Assembly (NCBI GenBank): GCA_030590405.1
Contig: JAUUYO010000159.1
Span: 1 to 8,081 of the forward strand
Origin: Kangiellaceae bacterium
GTDB taxonomy: Bacteria; Pseudomonadota; Gammaproteobacteria; Enterobacterales; Kangiellaceae
Reading direction: 5' to 3'
DNA: 8,081 nucleotides
Shown here: positions 1 through 5,445 of the stretch, piece by piece
Numbering within the stretch: the stretch's first letter is position 1
Layout: every line of letters begins with the position of its first letter
Translations under genes and position numbers: made by a program
The notes under the pieces: generated by a model
What the model saw: only the letters and a program-made list of their open reading frames with translations
What the model was told of the DNA's origin: nothing
Database searches by the model: none

Positions 1-468
1 AAAATGCGCTTAGGGGAGCCTATTCCAGACCAACCTAATTATTTAGATCTTCATGAAGCGCCTGCACCTGTCGTATCAAAAAGCGTCGCTGAAGTTTTAG
101 CTCCCTTAAATATTTACGGTATTCAACTGGTCCCTGCACACGTCAGACACCCCCAAGATCCCTTTTCGGACATTCAACACTATTGGTTTATTCATATCTG
201 GCATCGCATTTCTTGTTTAGACACAAAAAATTCGAAGCTGCGAACCAATCGAGCGGGAACGCGAATTTATTCGATAAATAAGTTTGTCATTGATGAAAAA
301 GCACTTAACTCATTTGAATTAAAAAACCGTTTGATTTTTGAATTAGCAGAAAAAACCTCCATTGTGTTCATTCATCAAAGTATTAAAGAGGCCATTATGT
401 CCGTTAACCCGACCGGCTTTCGGTTTATTAAAGCCACCGAATGGCATAGTGATATTGCCTTTGATTAA
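1..468 (+). CDS. Imm11 (DUF1629) family immunity protein, copy 1, 5'-truncated by window edge
   Basis: The frame is open to the first base of the window, and the ATG at position 4 matches an internal Met of the complete copy downstream, so this gene starts upstream and about 40 N-terminal residues are missing. The visible 155 residues show the Imm11/DUF1629 (PF07791) layout: a PVVSKSVAEVLAPL segment, then YWFIHIWHRISCLD, a variable stretch, FVIDEKAL, NRLIFELAEKTSIVFIH, and a terminal IKEAI...PTGFRF motif. Known members include the protein encoded beside MXAN_0049 in Myxococcus, and the family is assigned as immunity proteins in bacterial polymorphic toxin systems. The protein is probably cytoplasmic. 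The next gene is a near-identical tandem copy. Between CLD and the VIDEKA motif this copy reads TKNSKLRTNRAGTRIYS, one codon longer than and quite unlike copy 2. Family assignment is by recognised motif order; the cognate toxin is unknown. Confidence 0.8.
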   Translation, partial: KMRLGEPIPDQPNYLDLHEAPAPVVSKSVAEVLAPLNIYGIQLVPAHVRHPQDPFSDIQHYWFIHIWHRISCLDTKNSKLRTNRAGTRIYSINKFVIDEKALNSFELKNRLIFELAEKTSIVFIHQSIKEAIMSVNPTGFRFIKATEWHSDIAFD

Positions 469-1045
469 CCAGGCAGAATATTATATTTTAGAAAGCAATA
501 AAGATTCTTGTCTTTTTTCTTGGGACCAACGGAGTGGCAAATTCGGTATGGGTAAACCCGCTGAATATACGGAACCTGTTAAAATGCGCTTAGGGGAGCC
601 TATTCCAGACCAACCTAATTATTTAGATCTTCATGAAGCGCCTGCACCTGTCGTATCAAAAAGCGTTGCTGAAGTTTTAGCTCCCTTAAATATTTACGGT
701 ATTCAACTGGTCCCTGCACACGTCAGACATTCCAAAGATCCCTTCTCGGACATTCAACACTATTGGTTTATTCATATCTGGCATCGTATTTCTTGTTTAG
801 ATAGAGACAAATCTGAATTGGAACTGCTTAGAACGGGAAGTATATTTGGGATAGATAAATTGGTCATTGATGAAAAAGCACTTGACTCATTTGAATTAAA
901 AAACCGTTTAATTTTTGAATTAGCAGAAAAAACTTCCATTGTGTTTATTCATCAAAGTATTAAAGAGGCCATTATGTCCGTTAACCCGACCGGGTTTCGG
1001 TTTATTAATGCCACCGAATGGCATAGTGATATTGCTTTTGATTAA
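461..1045 (+). CDS. Imm11 (DUF1629) family immunity protein, copy 2, complete
   Basis: A 194-residue protein, the length expected for the Imm11/DUF1629 family. I place the start at TTG 461-463, which overlaps the TAA of copy 1 (466-468) within TTGATTAA and gives the N-terminus MINQAEYYILESN; family members commonly open with a similar M..YY.L. A longer reading from ATG 362 would translate copy 1 out of frame for 33 codons and is unlikely. No Shine-Dalgarno sequence precedes the TTG, so translation probably depends on reinitiation after copy 1. Domain order: YYILES (about 7-12), the loop FSWDQRSGKFGMGKP, MRLGEPIPDQ (from residue 42), VVSKSVAEVL, YWFIHIWHRISCLD, variable RDKSELELLRTGSIFG, KLVIDEKAL, NRLIFEL and a PTGFRF end. 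CLDRDKSE looks closer to the family norm than the matching segment of copy 1. It probably neutralises a toxin encoded nearby outside the window; that is inferred from the family. Confidence 0.8.
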   Translation: MINQAEYYILESNKDSCLFSWDQRSGKFGMGKPAEYTEPVKMRLGEPIPDQPNYLDLHEAPAPVVSKSVAEVLAPLNIYGIQLVPAHVRHSKDPFSDIQHYWFIHIWHRISCLDRDKSELELLRTGSIFGIDKLVIDEKALDSFELKNRLIFELAEKTSIVFIHQSIKEAIMSVNPTGFRFINATEWHSDIAFD

Positions 1046-1182
1046 TCAGAAAGGCTTTTTTTAGTAAAGGTGAACTACTGTTAATCCGACTGTCTGGTAT
1101 TGATTGGTCTTGTCAGGTTCATCCTACCTGGGTTATTATGTGGTTTGATGGTGATTTCAAAGCGTAGATTACCGTCATAAAC

Positions 1183-1218
1183 GGAATTGTTTTAATCGGT
1201 CAACGACCAGTTAATTCC
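1183..1218. promoter_or_regulatory. Imperfect inverted repeat upstream of the small secreted protein gene
   Basis: GGAATT...AATCGGTC, a 3-base AAC loop, then GACCAGTTAATTCC. The inner GGTC/GACC and outer GGAATT/AATTCC arms pair, with a bulge and a mismatch between them. There is no T-tract after it, so it is not a standard terminator. It lies 25 bp before the start codon of the next gene and could be an operator or a leader hairpin; function is unproven. Confidence 0.3.
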
Positions 1219-1231
1219 ATACTAAGTACTC

Positions 1232-1236
1232 GGAGG
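1232..1236 (+). promoter_or_regulatory. Strong Shine-Dalgarno site (GGAGG)
   Basis: GGAGG sits 7 bases before ATG 1244-1246. It is much closer to consensus than the sites in front of the minus-strand genes and fixes the start of the small secreted protein. Confidence 0.8.
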
Positions 1237-1243
1237 TATTTCT

Positions 1244-1573
1244 ATGAAAATCAAACAACTCATTTTATTTATTTTTTCGATCGTTATTAGCCTCACCTTT
1301 ACTAGTCAGGTAATGGCGAGCGAAGAAGATGAAATGGCGGCAATGCAAAGGCGTCTTAACGCAGAAGTGATGGAGAAGCCATTTTCTGTGGCTGATGAGA
1401 AAAAAATTGATGCGTATATAAAAGATGCTATGAAAAAAGATCTTAAACCACCAGTGACGAAAGCTCCTAATTTTTGGAAGCCCGGATACACTTGCGCAAG
1501 CATTTATCATTACGGCTGGAACCACTATCGGTCATGTCGATATTATCGACATTATTATGGCCGTTATTGGTAG
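1244..1573 (+). CDS. Small secreted protein with Tyr/His-rich C-terminus, unknown function
   Basis: A 109-residue protein that I cannot assign to a characterised family. Residues 1-25 form a classic Sec signal peptide: Lys at 2 and 4, a hydrophobic core ILFIFSIVISLTF, and a likely signal peptidase I site after VMA (A25|S26). The mature part has an acidic start (SEEDE), a charged, probably helical stretch through about residue 67 (MQRRLNAEVMEKPFSVADEKK), a KPP linker, then a tail with nine tyrosines and several His, Arg and Trp: WKPGYTCASIYHYGWNHY, RSCRYYRHYYGRYW. Cys84 and Cys98 are the only mature cysteines and could form a disulfide in the periplasm. The GGAGG site and signal peptide make it a convincing real gene. 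It lies 62 bp ahead of the TraT-like gene, so co-transcription is possible. The tail suggests binding to a surface, nucleic acid or metal, but that is speculation. Confidence 0.75.
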   Translation: MKIKQLILFIFSIVISLTFTSQVMASEEDEMAAMQRRLNAEVMEKPFSVADEKKIDAYIKDAMKKDLKPPVTKAPNFWKPGYTCASIYHYGWNHYRSCRYYRHYYGRYW

Positions 1574-1635
1574 AAACTGCGCCTATTAACAAACATATTT
1601 AAAGTAATTAGCATATTATAAAAAAGGAAATTAAA

Positions 1636-2400
1636 ATGAATAAGAAATATATCAATATAGTAAGAGCAAGTTTTGTAATGGTCGTACTCAGTCTTATATT
1701 TGGCTGCGCGGCAACTACAACATTACTTTCAAAAAGTGATTTAGACGTACAAACAAGAACAAGTACTGCAATATTTGTAGATGCTGTTGCAAAGGAAAAA
1801 CGCACCATTTATGTTGACGTAAGAAGTGGAGTGATGGAATTTGATCGCAATTCATTTAAACGATTTGTCATTGACCAATTTTCTGTGCCAGGTAATTCTG
1901 GATATACAATTGTTGATGACCCAGAAGCCGCGCAATTTCAAATGAGTGTGTATGTACTTAATCTTGAGAAAACATCGCCAACGGCTGCCGATCTGGCATT
2001 GGGTAAGGGGTACACTGGAGGAGCTATTGTAGCGGGAGCTGCAATAGGAGCAGTAGCAAATAGTAGCAATCGCTATAGAGGTGCTGCTGCTGGCGGATTG
2101 TTGTTTGGTGCAGCAGATTTTATTTCTGGCAGTATGGTTAAAGATGTCACATTTATGTTAGTGGCTGATATTCAAATCAAAGAAAAGGCGCGAAAAGGTG
2201 TTTTTGTTCGTAAAGATAGCAAGATAGATACAAAGATTTCGGATGCCGGGTCAAGCCGTCAAACCGTTTCTGAAGTCACCAACAAAAAGGAATATCGAAC
2301 CCGGATTGTTACTACCGCTAATAAGGCAAATTTAAAGCTCGAAGAGGCGCAAGATTTAATGTTTAAGAAAACGGCCTATGCTATGGCAGGTTTCTTTTAG
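1636..2400 (+). CDS. traT: TraT-family outer-membrane lipoprotein (complement resistance / surface exclusion homologue)
   Basis: A 254-residue homologue of TraT, the F-plasmid outer-membrane lipoprotein (about 243 residues) known for surface exclusion and serum resistance. Residues 1-24 form a lipoprotein signal with lipobox IFGC (Cys24 would be lipidated). Then come SDLDVQTRTSTAIFVD, equivalent to the NLEVKTQMSETIWLEP region of TraT, and GYTIVDDPEAAQFQMSVYVL. A Gly/Ala-rich hydrophobic region follows at about 125-165 (GKGYTGGAIVAGAAIGAV; GAAAGGLLFGAADF), then VKDVTFMLVADIQI. The C-terminal KEYRTRIVTTANKANLKLEE (218-237) nearly matches the end of TraT. AAGGA lies 7 bases before the ATG. A strong terminator follows directly. 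No conjugation genes are nearby, so this looks like a chromosomal homologue, and an envelope or host-defence role is more likely than surface exclusion. The 62-bp upstream gap is AT-rich with a TATTAT at 1614-1619 but no convincing -35. Confidence 0.88.
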   Translation: MNKKYINIVRASFVMVVLSLIFGCAATTTLLSKSDLDVQTRTSTAIFVDAVAKEKRTIYVDVRSGVMEFDRNSFKRFVIDQFSVPGNSGYTIVDDPEAAQFQMSVYVLNLEKTSPTAADLALGKGYTGGAIVAGAAIGAVANSSNRYRGAAAGGLLFGAADFISGSMVKDVTFMLVADIQIKEKARKGVFVRKDSKIDTKISDAGSSRQTVSEVTNKKEYRTRIVTTANKANLKLEEAQDLMFKKTAYAMAGFF

Positions 2401-2419
2401 TTCACCATTAATTGACTAT

Positions 2420-2450
2420 ACGCTCCGGACTTATGTTTGGAGCGTTTTTT
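2420..2450 (+). terminator. Rho-independent terminator after the TraT-like gene
   Basis: ACGCTCCGGAC / GTTTGGAGCGT form an 11-bp stem (two G-T wobbles) with a TTAT loop, followed by six T (2445-2450). It starts 20 bp after the TraT-like stop codon. panC ends from the other side at 2461; read on the minus strand the hairpin has an A-run before it and only ATAGTCAATT after it, so it should act mainly on the plus-strand transcript. Confidence 0.9.
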
Positions 2451-2460
2451 GATTAATTTA

Positions 2461-3309
2461 CTAAAGCTCAACTTCTAAATTATCCAATAATCTCGGTTGT
2501 CCCATCCAGGCAGCACAAGCAATTAATATCTGGCTGTCTGTGTCGGTGGCTTTTTCCAGATCCAGAGCATTACAAATTTCAAAATAATCCACTTTAAAGC
2601 CTTTATTTTGTAATCTCTGGATAGCTTCTTGTTGCAGGCTTCCGTAGTTTCGTTTTCCGGATTCTATTTGCGCAGCAGTAGCTAAAATGGTTTTGCGCAA
2701 TTCGGCAGCTTTTTGTTTTTCCTCAATAGATAAAAATTTATTGCGTGAACTCATGGCGAGGCCATTTTCTTCTCGGATTATTTCGCCGGCAATGATTTCA
2801 ATTGGCATAAACAGATCTTTAACCATCGCATTTAAGATCATATATTGCTGGTAGTCTTTTTTTCCAAACACCACTACATCCGGCCGTAAAATATTAAACA
2901 GGATGTTGACAACCGTTGCGACCCCGCGAAAATGTTCAGGACGAGTTTCGCCGCATAGCCGTTCGGTGAGTCGATTGACTTCTATGCTGGTATTGACGTT
3001 GGTGCCGAGAGGGTAAATGATGTCATTGGTCGGCGTGAACAGGTAGTCAACATTAATGGACTCCAGTTTTTTGATATCGTCATTTAAGGTTCTTGGGTAT
3101 TTATCCAGATCCTCATTGGCACCAAATTGCATCGGATTGACAAAGATACTGCCGACCAGTACGTCACAGTGTGTTTGCGCTAATTTAAATAGTGATAAGT
3201 GACCGCGATGCAGATTACCCATGGTTGGAATAAGGCCGATTTTTTTGCCCGCTTTTTTGAGCGTAATCAGGTCTTTTTGTATTTCATGGGGGTTTTGGAT
3301 TATTTTCAT
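2461..3309 (-). CDS. panC: Pantothenate synthetase (pantoate--beta-alanine ligase)
   Basis: Joins pantoate and beta-alanine with ATP to give pantothenate, AMP and pyrophosphate, the last step of vitamin B5 synthesis, in the cytoplasm. The protein has 282 residues (E. coli about 283). Visible motifs: PTMGNLHRGH (28-37), containing the HIGH-type H34/H37 nucleotide-binding pair; FVNPMQFG (56-63); YPR (71-73); the pantoate-binding region EHFRGV (125-130); FGKKDYQQ (148-155); and MSSRN (186-190), the counterpart of the KMSKS loop. All key segments are intact. It is the last gene of the operon, 36 bp after panB; its ribosome binding site is weak (AAGATAAGAA), suggesting reliance on upstream translation. 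It converges with the TraT-like gene across the terminator at 2420-2450. Confidence 0.97.
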   Translation of the reverse strand: MKIIQNPHEIQKDLITLKKAGKKIGLIPTMGNLHRGHLSLFKLAQTHCDVLVGSIFVNPMQFGANEDLDKYPRTLNDDIKKLESINVDYLFTPTNDIIYPLGTNVNTSIEVNRLTERLCGETRPEHFRGVATVVNILFNILRPDVVVFGKKDYQQYMILNAMVKDLFMPIEIIAGEIIREENGLAMSSRNKFLSIEEKQKAAELRKTILATAAQIESGKRNYGSLQQEAIQRLQNKGFKVDYFEICNALDLEKATDTDSQILIACAAWMGQPRLLDNLEVEL

Positions 3310-3345
3310 TATTCAGTTCTTATCTTACTTAAGGTTTAGAGCTTG

Positions 3346-4146
3346 TCACACAAAACTATGTTCATCATCAGGAAAACTTCGATTTTTTACCGCAGAAATA
3401 TAAGCTGTAATTGCTTCATCAACCGAATTGACTTTTTTATCTTCAAAGAAATTCCTCACAAACCGGGGTCTAAAATCACGATTGATGCCAAGCATATCCT
3501 GTAATACCAAAACTTGTCCATCGGTCTGGTTTCCAGCGCCAATTCCAATGGTTGGAATATTTAATTGCTTGGTAATTTCTGCTGCCAATGAGCTAGGAAC
3601 ACACTCTAAAACTAATAAACTCGCTCCGGCTTTTTCAATCGAGAGCGCGTCCTGAATAATTTGTTTGGCATTGACTTCATCTCGTCCTTGAACTTTAAAG
3701 CCGCCCAGCGCGTCTGCCGACTGAGGTGTCAGACCTAAATGAGCACAAACAGGGATGCCTCGTTCGGTTAATTTTTGAATGCTTGAACAAAGCCACTGAC
3801 CGCCTTCCAGTTTAACCATATTGGCACCGGCTTGCATCAGCTGGGCCGCATTAGCCAATGTTTGCGATTCGGTGGCATAAGACATGTAAGGCATATCGGT
3901 AATCAGCCATGAACCCTGGTTGGCACTGGCAACACATTGAGTATGGTAAGTCATATTTTGCATGCTGACAGGTACAGTGGACTGGTGTCCCTGAATCACC
4001 ATGCCCAAAGAGTCGCCAACCAATATTATGTCAATGCCCAGCTGGGATACGAGTTTTGCAAAACTTGAATCATAAGCGGTAAGAGCCGCAATGGGCTCAC
4101 CATTGTCTTTTAGTTTTTGAATGCTATGCAATGTTTGTTTTTTCAT
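3346..4146 (-). CDS. panB: 3-methyl-2-oxobutanoate hydroxymethyltransferase (ketopantoate hydroxymethyltransferase)
   Basis: Transfers a hydroxymethyl group from 5,10-methylenetetrahydrofolate to 3-methyl-2-oxobutanoate (alpha-ketoisovalerate), making ketopantoate, the committed step of pantothenate synthesis. From ATG 4144-4146 the protein has 266 residues (E. coli 264) and starts MKKQTLHSIQKL. The frame stays open for 23 more codons to a TTG at 4213-4215, but that would give an atypical N-terminal extension, so I chose the ATG. With this start the Mg-binding and catalytic residues fall at the E. coli positions: Asp45 (VGDSLG), Asp84 (TDMPYMSY), Lys112 and Glu114 (VKLEGG), Glu181 (LECVP), plus the GIGAG loop at 201-205. 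A 137-bp gap separates it from the upstream kinase, the longest in the operon. No panE (ketopantoate reductase) gene is in the window. Confidence 0.97.
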   Translation of the reverse strand: MKKQTLHSIQKLKDNGEPIAALTAYDSSFAKLVSQLGIDIILVGDSLGMVIQGHQSTVPVSMQNMTYHTQCVASANQGSWLITDMPYMSYATESQTLANAAQLMQAGANMVKLEGGQWLCSSIQKLTERGIPVCAHLGLTPQSADALGGFKVQGRDEVNAKQIIQDALSIEKAGASLLVLECVPSSLAAEITKQLNIPTIGIGAGNQTDGQVLVLQDMLGINRDFRPRFVRNFFEDKKVNSVDEAITAYISAVKNRSFPDDEHSFV

Positions 4147-4283
4147 GCTGTATTTCTCTGAATTATGCCCCTCTCTGGAACAATATAATCTTTGGGGCCT
4201 GTTGTGAACTGACAATTTTGTTGGGTTAAGGTCAAAAAGCTTCCGCGTCCTGCTTACGCCCCTTGCCTGGAACCTCTATCCTT
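4147..4283. other. Intra-operon spacer with a GC-rich island, possible panBC leader
   Basis: This is the only long gap in an otherwise tight gene cluster. Bases 4239-4273 (AGCTTCCGCGTCCTGC...) are clearly GC-richer than their surroundings and contain GCGT (4245-4248) pairing with ACGC (4256-4259) over a 7-base loop, flanked by TTCC and GGAA. On the minus strand the island is followed by a T-run (GAAGCTTTTTG), so it might act as a weak terminator or attenuator before panB. A TTATATT lies at about 4180-4187 on the minus strand, but no well-spaced -35 box was found, so an internal promoter is possible but unproven. Confidence 0.35.
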
Positions 4284-4961
4284 TCAAACCACCGTAGGGT
4301 TAAAATAATGTCGTCCACCGCTGATCTTTTCTATTCTATCTAATAGATGTTGGTAATCCTGCTCATTATTGACCAAATCGATGCCTGATGCATTAACAAT
4401 TAATAGCGGGGATGCATTGTAGTAATGAAAAAAATCGGTATAGGCGTTGGATAACTGGTTAAGGTATTCATCGGTAATAGTATATTCCATACTGATGCCT
4501 CTTCTTCGAATGCGTTTTAGCAACACATCAGCGGGCGCTTGCAGATAGATGACCAGATCCGGCAGCGGCGCGTCGATGGTCAAATTATCATAGACCTGCT
4601 CATACAAATTAAGCTCGTCGGCATCTAAGTTAACTCTGGCGAAAAGACGATCTTTATCCATTAAAAAATCAGCAATATGGTTGGGCGCAAACATGTCCCC
4701 TTGCCTGAGTTCTTGAAGTTGCCGACTTCGCTGAAACAGAAAATAAAGTTGCGCTGGCAATGCACCCGTTTTAGCATTTTGATAAAATTTTTCTAAAAAG
4801 GGGTTCTCTGCGGCACCTTCTAATAACAGCTCAGCCTCAAATGATTTGGCTAGTTTTTTAGCCAGAGTGGTTTTACCCACACCGATAGGGCCTTCGACCG
4901 CGATATAGCTTTTCTTGTTTTTTTGAGGTTGACTGTCTGTTAATGCATTGCGATCGATCAC
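4284..4961 (-). CDS. Deoxynucleoside kinase family protein
   Basis: A 225-residue protein of the deoxynucleoside kinase family (PF01712: deoxyguanosine, deoxyadenosine and thymidine/deoxycytidine kinases), which phosphorylates deoxynucleosides in salvage. The start is GTG (4959-4961), overlapping the folK stop as GTGA, with AAGGAA about 11 bases upstream. Motifs: P-loop GPIGVGKT (24-31); the acidic segment LLLEGAAENPFLEKFY (45-60) that carries the catalytic base in relatives; QLYFLFQRSRQ; DKDRLFARVNLDADE (102-116) at the place of the usual DR(S) motif; and the Arg-rich lid KRIRRRGISMEY (149-160) followed by YLNQLSNAYTDFF. Substrate cannot be read from the sequence. Its position between folK and panB, with translational coupling to folK, raises the question of whether it acts on something in the folate or pantothenate pathways; that is inference only. 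Confidence 0.88.
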   Translation of the reverse strand: MIDRNALTDSQPQKNKKSYIAVEGPIGVGKTTLAKKLAKSFEAELLLEGAAENPFLEKFYQNAKTGALPAQLYFLFQRSRQLQELRQGDMFAPNHIADFLMDKDRLFARVNLDADELNLYEQVYDNLTIDAPLPDLVIYLQAPADVLLKRIRRRGISMEYTITDEYLNQLSNAYTDFFHYYNASPLLIVNASGIDLVNNEQDYQHLLDRIEKISGGRHYFNPTVV

Positions 4962-5440
4962 AGTTGTTGTATTCCTTGAATATCGATGTATTTCACAAGC
5001 TCAATGAGTGGGGAGTTGTCCGGTAAAATAAGTCCTGGCGCTATTTCTGCCAGTGGCACTAACACAAATGCTCGCTCTTTCATCCCATAATGCGGTACGC
5101 TTAAGCGAGTCGTTTCAATGACTTGATTGCCATATAGTAGCAAATCGAGATCGATTGTACGAGGCCCCCAACGGTCATTTTTTCTGACGCGGCCTTGTGC
5201 GTTTTCAATAGCTTGTAATTCGTCGAGTAATTCAATTGGAGCAAGCCAGGTTTCAAGTTTGGCGACGGCATTAATAAAATCATCTTGAGCTTGCGGCCCC
5301 ATGGGAGGGGTACGATACAGGCTCGATTGGGCGATAAGGCGTGATTTTGTCAGTTTAGATAGCTTACTAAGCGCTTTATGGACTTGCTCTGTCGGATTGT
5401 TCAGGTTAGCGCCAATTCCCACATAGACTGTTGCTTTCAT
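4958..5440 (-). CDS. folK: 2-amino-4-hydroxy-6-hydroxymethyldihydropteridine pyrophosphokinase (HPPK)
   Basis: Transfers pyrophosphate from ATP to 6-hydroxymethyl-7,8-dihydropterin, preparing it for dihydropteroate synthase in folate synthesis. The protein has 160 residues, as in E. coli. Motifs: YVGIGANLNNP (6-16); SSLYRTPPMGP (39-49); QDDFINAVA (52-60); the HPPK signature RWGPRTIDLDLLLY (90-103), in which Asp97 and Asp99 are the Mg-binding pair; VPH at 115-117; and ERAFVLVPLAEIAP (122-135). It starts only 5 bp after pcnB with no obvious Shine-Dalgarno, and its TGA overlaps the kinase start, so it is translationally coupled on both sides. The pcnB-folK pairing is common in gammaproteobacteria. 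Folate supplies the one-carbon donor for PanB encoded downstream. Confidence 0.97.
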   Translation of the reverse strand: MKATVYVGIGANLNNPTEQVHKALSKLSKLTKSRLIAQSSLYRTPPMGPQAQDDFINAVAKLETWLAPIELLDELQAIENAQGRVRKNDRWGPRTIDLDLLLYGNQVIETTRLSVPHYGMKERAFVLVPLAEIAPGLILPDNSPLIELVKYIDIQGIQQL

Positions 5441-5445
5441 ATCGT

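Larger units (their letters stand above)
1..1045 (+). repeat. Direct tandem duplication, unit about 580 bp
   Basis: Bases 1-468 recur at 581-1045. By eye, the first 230 bases differ from the second copy at about six positions (87, 150, 151, 154, 165, 207). The last 180 or so bases differ at about seven. Between them, roughly 231-288 of copy 1 versus 811-865 of copy 2, the sequences can hardly be aligned and differ by one codon in length. The bases between copies (469-580) encode the N-terminus of copy 2, so the repeat unit is one whole gene placed head to tail. Confidence 0.9.
1046..1243. other. 198-bp spacer with possible decayed coding sequence and an imperfect inverted repeat
   Basis: No complete gene is visible. 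Right after copy 2 the same TTGATTAAYCAG found at the copy 1/copy 2 junction recurs, but the frame stops after eight codons (MINQKGFF), consistent with the start of a lost third copy. Another frame is open from about 1042 to the TAG at 1165-1167 and includes GIDWSCQVHPTWVIMWFDGD; it lacks a good start and may be a remnant of a gene I do not recognise. Near the 3' end is an imperfect inverted repeat (1183-1218). No convincing promoter was found by eye. Confidence 0.5.

Noticed and set aside
362..460. ATG at 362 as the start of immunity copy 2
   Set aside because: This part would read copy 1 in another frame; similarity to the family begins only at about 461-479, and the whole-gene repeat unit fits a start at 461.
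1265..1525. Antisense open frames over the small secreted protein
   Set aside because: They lie wholly opposite a gene with a good ribosome binding site and signal peptide and have no supporting features.
1574..1635. Promoter for the TraT-like gene
   Set aside because: A TATTAT (1614-1619) is present but TTAACA at 1586-1591 is 22 bases away, too far for a normal sigma-70 spacing; not listed as a feature.
2420..2460. Bidirectional terminator serving panC as well
   Set aside because: On the minus strand the hairpin is not followed by a T-run, so only the plus-strand role is supported.
4147..4215. Longer panB starting at TTG 4213-4215
   Set aside because: The extra 23 residues have no match to PanB as I know it; starting at ATG 4144 gives normal length and places Asp45, Asp84, Glu114 and Glu181 at their E. 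coli numbers.
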